64,000 nt of DNA from Pseudolabrys sp. FHR47 (GTDB taxonomy: Bacteria > Pseudomonadota > Alphaproteobacteria > Rhizobiales > Xanthobacteraceae), in contig NZ_CP039740.1 in the NCBI RefSeq assembly GCF_005153485.1, positions 4,157,001 to 4,221,000 on the forward strand. The letters run 5' to 3'. The translations under genes and the position numbers were made by a program. The notes under the pieces are model-generated. The model had not been told where the DNA came from, did no database searches, and saw only the letters and a program-made list of their open reading frames with translations. Shown piece after piece: positions 18,325 to 26,669 of the stretch. The first letter of the stretch is position 1. Every line of letters starts with the position of its first letter.

Positions 18325-19605
18325 CTACATCTGCCCTGCCACCTCCAGCACGTCCTCGAAAGTCTTCAGCCCCGTGGTCGGCGCATTCACCAGACACGCC
18401 ATGTTGCCCGGCGGATGCTGGTTCTTCCACATCATGGTGTGCGCCTTCGGGATTTCCATCCACGGGAAGGTCTTGGACAAGCAGGGATCGATGCGGCGCT
18501 CGAGCACGAAGCGATTGGCCTGGCTGGCCTGCTTCAAATGCGCGAAGTGCGAGCCCTGAATGCGCTTCTGCCGCATCCAGACATAGCGCGCGTCGAAGGT
18601 GATGTTGAAGCCGGTGGTGCCGGCGCAGAACACCACCATGCCGCCGCGCTTCACCACCATCGACGACACCGGAAACGTCGCCTCGCCCGGATGCTCGAAC
18701 ACGATGTCGACGTCGCGCTTGCCGGTGATGTCCCAGATCGCCTTGCCGAAACGGCGCGCTTCCTTGCTCCAGTCGTTATATTCAGCCGAGTTCACCTGCG
18801 GCAACTGGCCCCAGCAGTTGAACTCCTTGCGATTGATTGCGCCCTTGGCGCCGAGATTGAAGACGTACTCCATCTTCGATTCATCGGACACCACCGCGAT
18901 GGCGTTGGCGCCGGAGGCGGCGACCAATTGGATGCCGAACACACCGAGGCCACCGGAAGCACCCCAGACCAGCACGTTGTCGCCGGGCTTGAGCGTGTGC
19001 GGCGGGTGGCCGAACAGCATGCGATAGGCCGTGGCGAGCGTCAGCGTGTAGCAGGCCGACTCCTCCCACGACAGATGCGCAGGCTTGGTCATCAGCTGGC
19101 GCGACTGCACGCGGCAGAACTGCGCGAACGAGCCGTCCGGCGTCTCATAACCCCAGATGCGCTGCGACGGCGACAGCAGCGGATCGCCGCCGTTACAGTC
19201 CTCGTCGTCGCCGTCGTCCTGGTTACAATGGACGATGACTTCGTCGCCGACCTTCCAGCGCTTCACCTTGGAGCCGACCGCCCAGACGATGCCCGAGGCA
19301 TCGGAGCCCGCGATGTGGAACGGCTGCTTGTGCACGTTGAACGGCGTAATCGGCTGGCCGAGGCCTGCCCAGATGCCGTTGTAATTGACGCCGGCGGCCA
19401 TCACCAAAACGAGCACGTCCTCCTCGCCGATCGGCCAGGTCGGCACGGCCTCGAGCTGGAACGACTGCTCGGGCGGCCCGTGGCGCTCCTGCCGGATCAC
19501 CCAGGCGTGCATCTTCTCGGGGACATGACCGAGGGGCGGGATTTCGCCAATGTCATAGAGGCCCTTGAGCGGCCCCTCCCGCTCCACCTTCGCAAGCGCC
19601 GGCAT
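18325..19605 (-). CDS. ccr: crotonyl-CoA carboxylase/reductase
   Basis: This is the key enzyme of the ethylmalonyl-CoA pathway: it reductively carboxylates crotonyl-CoA to (2S)-ethylmalonyl-CoA with NADPH and CO2. The 426-residue protein is a medium-chain dehydrogenase/reductase with the NADPH loop VWGASGGLGVFGIQL and characteristic segments GVNYNGIWAGLGQP, HIAGSDASGIVWAVG and HPGEATFPVSS. ATG 19605 has AAGGAG at ideal spacing; the open frame runs 23 codons further upstream without support. It is divergent from the GT87 gene, and a TTGC-AAT-GCAA dyad lies 64 bases before the start. Confidence 0.96.
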   Translation of the reverse strand: MPALAKVEREGPLKGLYDIGEIPPLGHVPEKMHAWVIRQERHGPPEQSFQLEAVPTWPIGEEDVLVLVMAAGVNYNGIWAGLGQPITPFNVHKQPFHIAGSDASGIVWAVGSKVKRWKVGDEVIVHCNQDDGDDEDCNGGDPLLSPSQRIWGYETPDGSFAQFCRVQSRQLMTKPAHLSWEESACYTLTLATAYRMLFGHPPHTLKPGDNVLVWGASGGLGVFGIQLVAASGANAIAVVSDESKMEYVFNLGAKGAINRKEFNCWGQLPQVNSAEYNDWSKEARRFGKAIWDITGKRDVDIVFEHPGEATFPVSSMVVKRGGMVVFCAGTTGFNITFDARYVWMRQKRIQGSHFAHLKQASQANRFVLERRIDPCLSKTFPWMEIPKAHTMMWKNQHPPGNMACLVNAPTTGLKTFEDVLEVAGQM

Positions 19606-19668
19606 CGGCTGATCTCCTTGGATATAGGTTTGTTCTATTTTTCGGCGGAGAGTGTGAACCAACTTATG

Positions 19669-19679
19669 TTGCAATGCAA
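19669..19679. promoter_or_regulatory. TTGC-N3-GCAA dyad upstream of ccr
   Basis: TTGCAATGCAA, a near-perfect palindrome in the ccr/GT87 divergent region. The same TTGC-N3-GCAA form occurs before ecm. As I recall, TGC-N3-GCA dyads are the recognition class reported for PhaR/AniA-type regulators of acetyl-CoA and polyhydroxybutyrate metabolism in alphaproteobacteria, which would make sense here. Confidence 0.55.
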
Positions 19680-19752
19680 TATTGTCGTTCGCGTTTAAGG
19701 CTTCGGCAAACCGACGCGGTTAGGATCGCCGCCACACAACGCGGCGAGATGC

Positions 19753-20988
19753 ATGACGGTTTCCGATAGCAACGAGGTAGCCAGCGAAGTCCTGGCGCGG
19801 CTGCCTCACGCGGTGCTGACGCGGCCCGTGGAACTTTTCAGCATGGCCCTGCTCGTCGTCTCGCTGTCCTATCTTTTAGCCAGCTATTTCAATCATCTGT
19901 GGCTGATCGGGACAGATGGCAAAGGCATCCCCGACGACTTCGTCAATGTCTGGGCGGCCGGCCGGCTGGTTCTCCAAGGCCATGCGCCATCGGTCTATGA
20001 CTGGCCGACGCATAAGGCCATGGAGGAAGTGGCGCTCGGCCGGCCCTTCGAAGGCTATTTCGGCTGGCACTATCCGCCGAACTTCCTGTTCCTGGCCGCG
20101 GCACTCGCACTGTTGCCTTATCTCGGGGCGTACCTGCTGTGGCTCGCGGTCACCTTCCCGCTCTATCTCACCGCGATCCGCGCCATCATCGGCGAGCGCA
20201 GCGGCTATCTGATCGGCGCCGCCTTTCCCGGCGTGCTGTTCAACACCATCGTCGGCCAAAACGGTTTCCTGAGCGCCGGATTGCTGGGCGCCGGTCTCGT
20301 TCTGATCGCCGAGCGGCCGACCCTCGCCGGCCTTGCCTTTGGCCTTCTCACCTACAAGCCGCAACTCGGCATTCTCATTCCGATCGCGCTGATCGCCGGC
20401 GGCTACTGGCGCACGATCGCCGCGGCGGCGACGTTGACGATCGCGTGGTCGGCGGTCTCGCTGGCCGCCTTCGGCTGGCCGACATGGCAAGGCTTCATTG
20501 GCAATATCAGCCACACATCGGAGGCATTTCTCTCCAAGGGCTGGGCCAATTTCGGCAAGCTGCAAACGGCCTTCGGCATGATCCGTTCGATGGACGGCAG
20601 CGAAACGCTCGCCTGGTCGGTGCAAGGCGCCATCATCGCGGTCGCGGCCATCGCCATCGCCGCGCTCTGGCGCAGCCGCGCATCTCATGATGTCAAAGCC
20701 GCAGGCCTCGGCGTCGCGGCTTTGCTCGCGACGCCTTATCTCTATGCCTACGACCTGGCCGTGCTGGCCGTGCCGCTGGCCTTTCTGTTTCGCCGCGCCC
20801 GGCAAACCGGATTCCTCCGATACGAACTGGCGACGATCGGTGCCGCCTGCCTGCTGCTGCTGATCTTCCCGTTCGTTGTCCTGCCACTTGGGTTCATTGC
20901 GATCCTCATGATCGCGGGTCTCGTCGCGCGCCGCGCCCTGGACGAGGTCGCCATCGGCGCCCACAGAATTCATATTGCGTTGCAATAA
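19753..20988 (+). CDS. GT87/DUF2029-family membrane glycosyltransferase-like protein
   Basis: This 411-residue polytopic membrane protein has about ten hydrophobic segments and an early periplasmic loop with D-F-V-N-V-W-A-A-G-R-L-V, the conserved region of GT87 (alpha-mannosyltransferase-like) proteins that use polyprenyl-phosphate sugars. HYPPNFLFLAAALALLPY is also typical. The acceptor is unknown. It lies between ccr and ecm; its last codons contain the ecm-proximal dyad, so the spacing to ecm is regulatory rather than operonic. Confidence 0.82.
   Translation: MTVSDSNEVASEVLARLPHAVLTRPVELFSMALLVVSLSYLLASYFNHLWLIGTDGKGIPDDFVNVWAAGRLVLQGHAPSVYDWPTHKAMEEVALGRPFEGYFGWHYPPNFLFLAAALALLPYLGAYLLWLAVTFPLYLTAIRAIIGERSGYLIGAAFPGVLFNTIVGQNGFLSAGLLGAGLVLIAERPTLAGLAFGLLTYKPQLGILIPIALIAGGYWRTIAAAATLTIAWSAVSLAAFGWPTWQGFIGNISHTSEAFLSKGWANFGKLQTAFGMIRSMDGSETLAWSVQGAIIAVAAIAIAALWRSRASHDVKAAGLGVAALLATPYLYAYDLAVLAVPLAFLFRRARQTGFLRYELATIGAACLLLLIFPFVVLPLGFIAILMIAGLVARRALDEVAIGAHRIHIALQ
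20975..20985. promoter_or_regulatory. TTGC-N3-GCAA dyad upstream of ecm
   Basis: TTGC-GTT-GCAA overlaps the last codons of the GT87 gene, 43 bases before the ecm ATG. It has the same form as the ccr site. The match is direct; the regulator is inferred. Confidence 0.5.
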
Positions 20989-21027
20989 AAAACACGGCAC
21001 CTTGGCTCATTCTCATGAGTGCCGGAC

Positions 21028-23013
21028 ATGACCACCGAGAAGCAAAAGCGCGATAAGCCCTGGATTTTCCGCACCTATGCGGGCCATTCCACGGCCGCGG
21101 ATTCCAACGCGCTGTACCGCAAGAACCTCGCCAAGGGACAGACTGGCCTGTCGGTCGCCTTCGATCTGCCGACACAGACCGGCTACGACAGCGACCATGT
21201 CCTCTCGCGCGGCGAAGTCGGCAAGGTCGGCGTTCCGATCAGCCATCTCGGCGACATGCGGGCTTTGTTCGACCAGATCCCGCTCGGCTCCATGAACACG
21301 TCGATGACCATCAACGCCACCGCGGCGTGGCTGATGGCGCTCTACATCGCGGTCGCGGATGAGACGGGTGCGCCGCGCACGGCGCTGACCGGCACGATCC
21401 AGAACGACATCATCAAGGAATATCTGTCGCGCGGCACTTATGTATTTCCGCCGAAGCCATCGCTGCGGCTTATCAAGGATGTCGCCATCTTCACCACATC
21501 GGAACTGCCGAAGTGGAATCCGATGAACATCTGCTCCTATCATTTGCAGGAAGCCGGCGCGACGCCGGTGCAGGAGCTTGCCTACGCGCTCGCCACCGCC
21601 GTCGCCGTACTCGACACGGTGAAAGCGTCCGGCGAAGTCGATCAGGCCAAGTTCGGCGAAGTGGTTGGCCGCATCTCGTTCTTCGTCAATGCCGGGCTGC
21701 GCTTCATCACCGAAGTCTGCAAGATGCGCGCCTTCACCGAATTGTGGGATGAGATCACGCGCGAGCGCTACGGCATCACCGACCCGAAGCAGCGCCTGTT
21801 CCGCTACGGCGTGCAGGTCAACTCTCTTGGGCTGACTGAACCGCAGCCGGAAAACAACGTCGCCCGCATTCTCATCGAGATGCTGGCCGTGACTTTGTCG
21901 AAGAACGCCCGCGCCCGCGCCGTGCAGTTGCCGGCGTGGAACGAAGCGCTCGGATTGCCGCGGCCGTGGGACCAGCAGTGGTCGCTGCGCATGCAGCAGA
22001 TCCTCGCTTACGAGACGGATCTTCTCGAATATGGCGACATCTTCGACGGCTCCGCCGAGATCACCCGCAAGGTCGAAGAGCTCAAGACCGAGGCCCGCGA
22101 AGAACTCAAGCGCATCGAGGACATGGGCGGCGCGGTGGCGGCGGTCGAGACCGGCTACATGAAGCAGCGTCTGGTCGAATCGAACACCGCGCGCCTGGAG
22201 GCTATCGAACGCGGCGAGCAGGTCGTCGTCGGCGTCAATAAGTATCTTGAAACGGAACTGTCGCCGCTCACCGGCGGCATCGACTCGATCATGACCGTGT
22301 CGGAGGAAGCCGAGCACAATCAGATCGAGCGGCTGAATGCCTGGCGCGCGCAACGCGACAACAAGGCCGTCGCCGATGCGCTCGCGGCTCTCAAGCGTGC
22401 CGCCACCGAAGGCAGCAACATCATGCCGCCGTCGATCCAGTGCGCCAAGGCCGGCGTCACCACCGGCGAATGGGGCTGGACCTTGCGCGAAGCCTTCGGC
22501 GAATACCGCGCACCGACCGGCGTCGGCAACGCCATGCGCAACGACGTCGAAGGCCTCGACGACATCCGCGCCGATGTCGACCGCGTGTCGAAGAAACTCG
22601 GCCGGCGCATGACGTTCCTCGTCGGCAAGCCCGGCCTCGACGGGCATTCAAACGGCGCCGAACAGATCGCCGTGCGCGCCCGCGATGCCGGCATGCAGGT
22701 TGTCTATGAAGGCATCCGCCTGACGCCGGAAGAAATCGTCGATGCGGCGAAGAAGGAAAAAGCGCACGTCATCGGCCTCTCCATCCTCTCGGGCAGCCAT
22801 CTGCCGCTGGTCAAGGACGTAGTCGGCCGCATGAAGGCGGCAGGGCTCGATGTGCCGGTGGTCGCCGGCGGCATCATTCCGCCGGAAGACGCCGCCGAAC
22901 TCGAGAAGGCCGGCGTCGCCGCGGTCTATACCCCGAAGGATTTCGAGCTCAACCGCATCATGGGCGACCTGGTGCGGATCGTGGAAAAGAAGAACAGCCT
23001 GACGAACGCGTGA
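21028..23013 (+). CDS. ecm: ethylmalonyl-CoA mutase (adenosylcobalamin-dependent)
   Basis: This enzyme rearranges (2R)-ethylmalonyl-CoA to (2S)-methylsuccinyl-CoA, the substrate of Mcd at 13440-15116. The 661-residue protein combines a TIM-barrel mutase domain (YDSDHVLSRGEVGKVGVP, GSMNTSMTINA) with a C-terminal cobalamin-binding domain whose D-x-H-x-x-G motif is D538, H540 and G543. It closely resembles the MeaA/Ecm branch rather than methylmalonyl-CoA mutase large subunits. I prefer ATG 21028 over the GTG three codons upstream. Confidence 0.95.
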   Translation: MTTEKQKRDKPWIFRTYAGHSTAADSNALYRKNLAKGQTGLSVAFDLPTQTGYDSDHVLSRGEVGKVGVPISHLGDMRALFDQIPLGSMNTSMTINATAAWLMALYIAVADETGAPRTALTGTIQNDIIKEYLSRGTYVFPPKPSLRLIKDVAIFTTSELPKWNPMNICSYHLQEAGATPVQELAYALATAVAVLDTVKASGEVDQAKFGEVVGRISFFVNAGLRFITEVCKMRAFTELWDEITRERYGITDPKQRLFRYGVQVNSLGLTEPQPENNVARILIEMLAVTLSKNARARAVQLPAWNEALGLPRPWDQQWSLRMQQILAYETDLLEYGDIFDGSAEITRKVEELKTEAREELKRIEDMGGAVAAVETGYMKQRLVESNTARLEAIERGEQVVVGVNKYLETELSPLTGGIDSIMTVSEEAEHNQIERLNAWRAQRDNKAVADALAALKRAATEGSNIMPPSIQCAKAGVTTGEWGWTLREAFGEYRAPTGVGNAMRNDVEGLDDIRADVDRVSKKLGRRMTFLVGKPGLDGHSNGAEQIAVRARDAGMQVVYEGIRLTPEEIVDAAKKEKAHVIGLSILSGSHLPLVKDVVGRMKAAGLDVPVVAGGIIPPEDAAELEKAGVAAVYTPKDFELNRIMGDLVRIVEKKNSLTNA

Positions 23014-23026
23014 GGCGGGCCCCGAG

Positions 23027-23311
23027 CTAGGCCGCTTTCCGGCTGACCGCCATGCGGACCTTAAGGCCGGCTTTGTCCGCAATATTCATCAGCGCATCAA
23101 GGCTGAACTTGTCGATGCGTCCGCGCAGCAGATCGTTCATGCGCGGCTGAGTGAGGCCCAGACGCTTTGCCGCGGCAGCTTGCGTACCCTCCCAGGATTC
23201 GACCGCTTTAGCGATGGCCATCATGACATGCGCGCGCAACTTCATGTTGGCGGCCTCCGCACGATCCGGCTCTATGGCGTCCCAGACACTGGCAAACCTT
23301 CGGGCTTTCAT
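23027..23311 (-). CDS. XRE-family antitoxin (HigA-like)
   Basis: About 94 residues starting MKARRFASVWDAIE. It has a helix-turn-helix with TQAAAAKRLGLTQPRMNDLLRG and the DKFSLDALMNIADKAGLKVRM tail of antitoxins paired with Gp49-like toxins. Its ATG overlaps the toxin stop (ATGA), giving the toxin-first order usual for HigBA-type modules. It should neutralise the toxin and repress the operon at the palindrome near 23651-23668. Confidence 0.9.
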   Translation of the reverse strand: MKARRFASVWDAIEPDRAEAANMKLRAHVMMAIAKAVESWEGTQAAAAKRLGLTQPRMNDLLRGRIDKFSLDALMNIADKAGLKVRMAVSRKAA

Positions 23312-23598
23312 TCGGCTGTCCCTCGCTTCAATTCGCTCAAGCGGGTTTTCGCAACCGCCAGATCTCGTAGCAGCGTCCGCTGCGATTTCTTCTGAAAGGC
23401 GTGCAGCACATAGACAGCATCCTTCCAATTGGCGACGTAGATGACCCTATACGCTCCTGATGCGTCGCGGACGCGGATTTCCCGGACGCCGGCCCCAACC
23501 GACGCCATTGGCTTCCAGTCATCTGGCTCAAGGCCGTTTTGAACGCGATCCAACTGAAAACCGCAGCTGCGTCGCGCTCGCTGGGGGAACTCCCGCAC
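23308..23598 (-). CDS. RelE/HigB-type toxin (phage Gp49-like), start codon uncertain or lost
   Basis: The readable protein includes GFQLDRVQNGLEPDDWKPM, VREIRVRDASGAYRVIYVANW and AVYVLHAFQKKSQRT, diagnostic of ribosome-associated or mRNA-cleaving HigB/RelE toxins. The only usual in-frame start is GTG 23598, which removes the first strand. Upstream, in the same frame and without a stop back to about 23650, the sequence encodes I-K-P-I-V-F-L-G-D-S-L-E-R, the expected family N-terminus, with ATC (23637-23635) where relatives have the initiating ATG. The toxin may therefore be inactive, weakly translated, or start at a rare ATC. Confidence 0.85.
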   Translation of the reverse strand: MREFPQRARRSCGFQLDRVQNGLEPDDWKPMASVGAGVREIRVRDASGAYRVIYVANWKDAVYVLHAFQKKSQRTLLRDLAVAKTRLSELKRGTAE

Positions 23599-23650
23599 TC
23601 GCTCCAGCGAGTCGCCGAGAAAAACGATCGGCTTGATGCTTGCACCGGTT

Positions 23651-23668
23651 TATATCAATATGGATATA
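23651..23668. promoter_or_regulatory. A+T-rich operator of the toxin-antitoxin operon
   Basis: TATATC-AATATG-GATATA is a perfect 6+6 inverted repeat in a 75-base gap between the kinase stop and the toxin gene. Its position, composition and symmetry fit the autoregulatory operator bound by HigA-like antitoxins, and it can also contain the -10 element. Confidence 0.6.
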
Positions 23669-23673
23669 TGAAT

Positions 23674-24873
23674 TCAAGAACCTTTCGTACCGGCGGTCAG
23701 GCTCAGCGCCTCGGCCAGCTTCGACGGACTCACCGGCTTGGTGAGATAGAAATTCATGCCGGCATCGCGCGCGGCCCGTTCGTCGTCCGGACTATCGCGA
23801 CCAGAAATGCCGATCACCGGCACTTGCCCCGCCTTGCCGGGCAACGCGCGAATGCGACGCGTCGCTTCCAGTCCGTCGATATCGGGCAGCGCCACATCCA
23901 TCAGCACGGCGTCATAGCCGCCGCGCGCGGCCGCCTTCACTGCAGCCTCGCCGCTGTCGACGAAGTCGGCGCGGTGGCCGAGCGCCTTGAGAACGGTGTT
24001 CATCACCACGCGACCGTAGGGATTGTCTTCGGCGCACAGAACCATCAGCGATGGGCGCGCTTCGTCTCGCGCCGCCATTTCGCCGGACGCCGCAGCTTCT
24101 GCCACCGCGACCAGCGCTGTAAGCGTGAAGGTGGAGCCTTTGCCGCGTTTGCTGGTGACGGTGAGGTCGCCGCCCATGGCACGCGCGATGCGGCGCACGA
24201 AGACAAGGCCGAGGCCGGCGCCGCCATAGCGCCGCGCCACGTCTTCATTCGCTTGCACGAACGGCTTGAACAGCCGCTTCACCTCGGCGGGAGACAGACC
24301 GATGCCCGTATCGGTGAAGGTGAAGGTCAGGCGCAGGCGGCCGCGCGGCGCTTTCGTCGCCCCGGCGGCGAACTTGATCGAGCCCTCGCCCGTGAACTTC
24401 ACCGCATTGTCGGCCAGGTTTTCCAGCGCCGTGCGCAGGCGCAGCACATCGCCCAAGACTAGAACCGGCAAATCGCCGATGACCGTCTCAGTGGCGACCG
24501 ACTTACTTCCCGCACGAGCGGCCAACGCCTCGCCAACGGACCCGGCAAGGAGGCGCGGCGAAAACGGATCGTCGCGGATCACGAGCCCCTTGGCATCGGC
24601 ACGCACCGCATCGACGAGCAAGGTCGCGATCTGCGCCAGATGGTCGGCGCCGCTCTTGATCGCATCGGCCCAGCCGCGCTCGCGCGCCCCAAGATCGGAC
24701 GCCGACAACAGTTCGGCCAGCGCCACGATGCCGGTCAGCGGCGTGCGGATGTCATGGGCGATGCCGGCCAGCGCAGCCTCTACAGCGCGGACGACCGGCA
24801 TCCGGCCCGGCCGCTTCGGCCGCCGAGCCCCGGTCTTCCTGGCCTTACTGACGGCCTTTTTGCGCTTCGCCAT
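23674..24873 (-). CDS. cytosolic hybrid histidine kinase with receiver domain
   Basis: A 399-residue protein with a basic N-terminus, then a HisKA domain with H40 in GIAHDIRTPLTG, an ATPase domain with LADNAVKFTG (N box), DTGIGLSP (G1) and GGAGLGLVFV (G2), and a C-terminal receiver domain with D326 in VLMDVALPD and the conserved lysine in LTKPVS. There is no sensor or transmembrane domain, so the input is probably a partner protein. No DNA-binding regulator is adjacent. GAGGAGC precedes the ATG. Confidence 0.9.
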   Translation of the reverse strand: MAKRKKAVSKARKTGARRPKRPGRMPVVRAVEAALAGIAHDIRTPLTGIVALAELLSASDLGARERGWADAIKSGADHLAQIATLLVDAVRADAKGLVIRDDPFSPRLLAGSVGEALAARAGSKSVATETVIGDLPVLVLGDVLRLRTALENLADNAVKFTGEGSIKFAAGATKAPRGRLRLTFTFTDTGIGLSPAEVKRLFKPFVQANEDVARRYGGAGLGLVFVRRIARAMGGDLTVTSKRGKGSTFTLTALVAVAEAAASGEMAARDEARPSLMVLCAEDNPYGRVVMNTVLKALGHRADFVDSGEAAVKAAARGGYDAVLMDVALPDIDGLEATRRIRALPGKAGQVPVIGISGRDSPDDERAARDAGMNFYLTKPVSPSKLAEALSLTAGTKGS

Positions 24874-24915
24874 GCTCCTCGCCCCTCAGGGGCGACATTG
24901 CCATGGCCGCCCCGC

Positions 24916-25776
24916 TCAATCGAGCCCGGCCATCCGGCGGATATCGGACGGGGTTAACCCCTGCCCCCGCAATTCGCGCAGGCCCGTCGCCGCGGTCGAT
25001 TTGGACAGTTTGCGGCCGTCGGCGTCGAGGATGAGCCGGTGATGGTGGTAACGCGGCGCCGGCAAACCCAGAAGCGTCTGCAGCAGGCGATGCACGCTGG
25101 TCGAATGAAACAGATCCCGCCCCCGCACGATGTCGGTGACGCCCTGCTGCGCATCGTCGATGACCACCGACAGATGATAGCTGTTCGGCGTGTCCTTGCG
25201 CGCGAGGATAACATCGCCCCACGCCGCCGGGTCGGCGGCAACCATCTTGCCCGCTTCGTCCCATTGCAACGGACCGCTTCGCACCAGCGCGGCGGTCATA
25301 TCGAGGCGGCGCGCATAGGGCGCGCCCGCCTCGATCAAGCGCCGGCGCTCGGGCTCGGGCAGAGACTTGCTGAATTCCGGATAGCGAATGCCGCCATCGG
25401 GATCGCGCGGCCACGCTTGGCCCGATATGGCTTCGCGTTCGGCCACAAGGCGCGCAATCTCGGTGCGGCTTTCGAACGCCGGATAGATCAAGCCCATGGC
25501 GTCGAGTCTGTCGATAGCCGCCCGGTAATCGTCCAAGTGCTCCGATTGCCGCCGCACGGGCTGTTCCCACGTCACGCCGAGCCAGGCCAGATCCTCGTAA
25601 ATCGCCGCCTCGTATTCCGGCCGGCAGCGGGTCTCGTCGATGTCCTCGATGCGCAGCAGCATGCGCCCGCCGGAAGCGCGCGCCGCTTCGGCATTCAGCA
25701 GCGCGGAGAGCGCGTGGCCGAGATGCAGATAGCCGTTCGGGCTCGGGGCAAAACGGAAAACGGGTGGCATGGTCAT
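24916..25776 (-). CDS. gluQ: glutamyl-Q tRNA(Asp) synthetase
   Basis: This truncated glutamyl-tRNA synthetase paralogue (286 residues) attaches glutamate to queuosine at the wobble position of tRNA-Asp. The HIGH-type motif is HLGHALS near residues 17-23, with APSPNGYLHLGH, RIEDIDETR for glutamate binding, and the KMSKS-type GRKLSKS near 257. There is no anticodon-binding domain, as expected. The zinc-site cysteines of the E. coli enzyme are missing: the region reads Y-P-A-F-E-S-R-T-E-I. ATG codons at 25776 and 25770 are both possible. Confidence 0.92.
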   Translation of the reverse strand: MTMPPVFRFAPSPNGYLHLGHALSALLNAEAARASGGRMLLRIEDIDETRCRPEYEAAIYEDLAWLGVTWEQPVRRQSEHLDDYRAAIDRLDAMGLIYPAFESRTEIARLVAEREAISGQAWPRDPDGGIRYPEFSKSLPEPERRRLIEAGAPYARRLDMTAALVRSGPLQWDEAGKMVAADPAAWGDVILARKDTPNSYHLSVVIDDAQQGVTDIVRGRDLFHSTSVHRLLQTLLGLPAPRYHHHRLILDADGRKLSKSTAATGLRELRGQGLTPSDIRRMAGLD

Positions 25777-25785
25777 TGTGGACTC

Positions 25786-25866
25786 GTCATACCCTGCGAA
25801 AGCAGGGTATCCAGCCCTATATCACTTCAGCGAAGGGCTGGATCGTCCGCCTTCGCGGACGATGAC
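25786..25866. repeat. two-hairpin intergenic repeat, copy 2
   Basis: This has the same plan as 8582-8664: GTCAT, a hairpin ACCCTGCGAAAGCAGGGT, ATCCAG, a spacer with CTGGAT, a second hairpin CGTCCGCCTTCGCGGACG and ATGAC. It occupies nearly all of the 98 bases between the divergent gluQ and AlkA-like genes, so promoters for both must lie in or beside it. Confidence 0.75.
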
Positions 25867-25874
25867 GAGAGATA

Positions 25875-26669
25875 ATGACCCATTTCCTCCACACCCAGGG
25901 CGATCTCGAAGCCGGTCTCCTTGAACTGATCCGCATCGATCCACGCCTTGCGCCGGTGGCAGAGACCGCCGGCGCCTTCAACCTGCGCCGCCGCGAGGGT
26001 GGTTATCCCGGCCTGTGCGCCATTGTCTGCGGCCAGCAGCTTTCGACCGCCAGCGCTGCGGCCATCCGCGATCGTTTGTTCAAGGCCTTCGATCCGTTTC
26101 ATCACGACGCCGTCGTCACCGCGCGCAGCGACAAACTCAAGCGGCTCGGGCTGTCGAACGCCAAGATCAAGGCCATCAAGGAAATCGGCAAGGCCGTATC
26201 GACCGGCGCGATCGACCTCAATGCCGTCGGCGAAATGGATGCCGATGCCGCGCATCAACTGCTGACCGCCCTGCACGGCGTCGGGCCGTGGACGGCCGAT
26301 ATTTATCTCTTGTTCTGCCTCGGTCACGCCGACGCCTTCCCGGCCGGCGATCTCGCCGTGCAGGAGGCCGCCCGCATCGCGCTGAACCTGCGCAAGCGGC
26401 CCGATCCCAAGGCGCTCACCAAAATCGCGGAAAGCTGGCGGCCGTGGCGCGGCGTGGCGGCGCATCTGATGTGGGCCTATTATCACGTCGTCAAACGCCG
26501 CGAGGGCATCAGCCTGGAGGCCAAGGCAGACAAGGCGGAGAAAACGGCCAAGGCCAAGAAGCACGGGCCGCAAATCAAGAAAGCCAAAAAGCCGAGAACT
26601 TCGGCTAAGAAGGCCGCGAAGAAAACGGCGAAAGGAAAACAGCGTGCCCCTCGACGGACCAAATCTTGA
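25875..26669 (+). CDS. AlkA-type DNA-3-methyladenine glycosylase with Lys-rich tail
   Basis: This HhH-GPD superfamily base-excision enzyme (264 residues) removes alkylated purines. The helix-hairpin-helix is LLTALHGVGPWTADIYLLF (about 129-147) and the catalytic aspartate is D159 in PAGDLAVQ. About 50 residues at the C-terminus are nearly all Lys, Ala and Arg, probably a non-specific DNA-binding tail. The gene end overlaps the esterase start by 26 bases in another frame, so the two are probably coupled. Confidence 0.9.
   Translation: MTHFLHTQGDLEAGLLELIRIDPRLAPVAETAGAFNLRRREGGYPGLCAIVCGQQLSTASAAAIRDRLFKAFDPFHHDAVVTARSDKLKRLGLSNAKIKAIKEIGKAVSTGAIDLNAVGEMDADAAHQLLTALHGVGPWTADIYLLFCLGHADAFPAGDLAVQEAARIALNLRKRPDPKALTKIAESWRPWRGVAAHLMWAYYHVVKRREGISLEAKADKAEKTAKAKKHGPQIKKAKKPRTSAKKAAKKTAKGKQRAPRRTKS

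Noticed and set aside
18415..19698. 427-codon open frame opposite ccr
   Set aside because: Same reason: the minus strand encodes a full-length Ccr with a good ribosome binding site.
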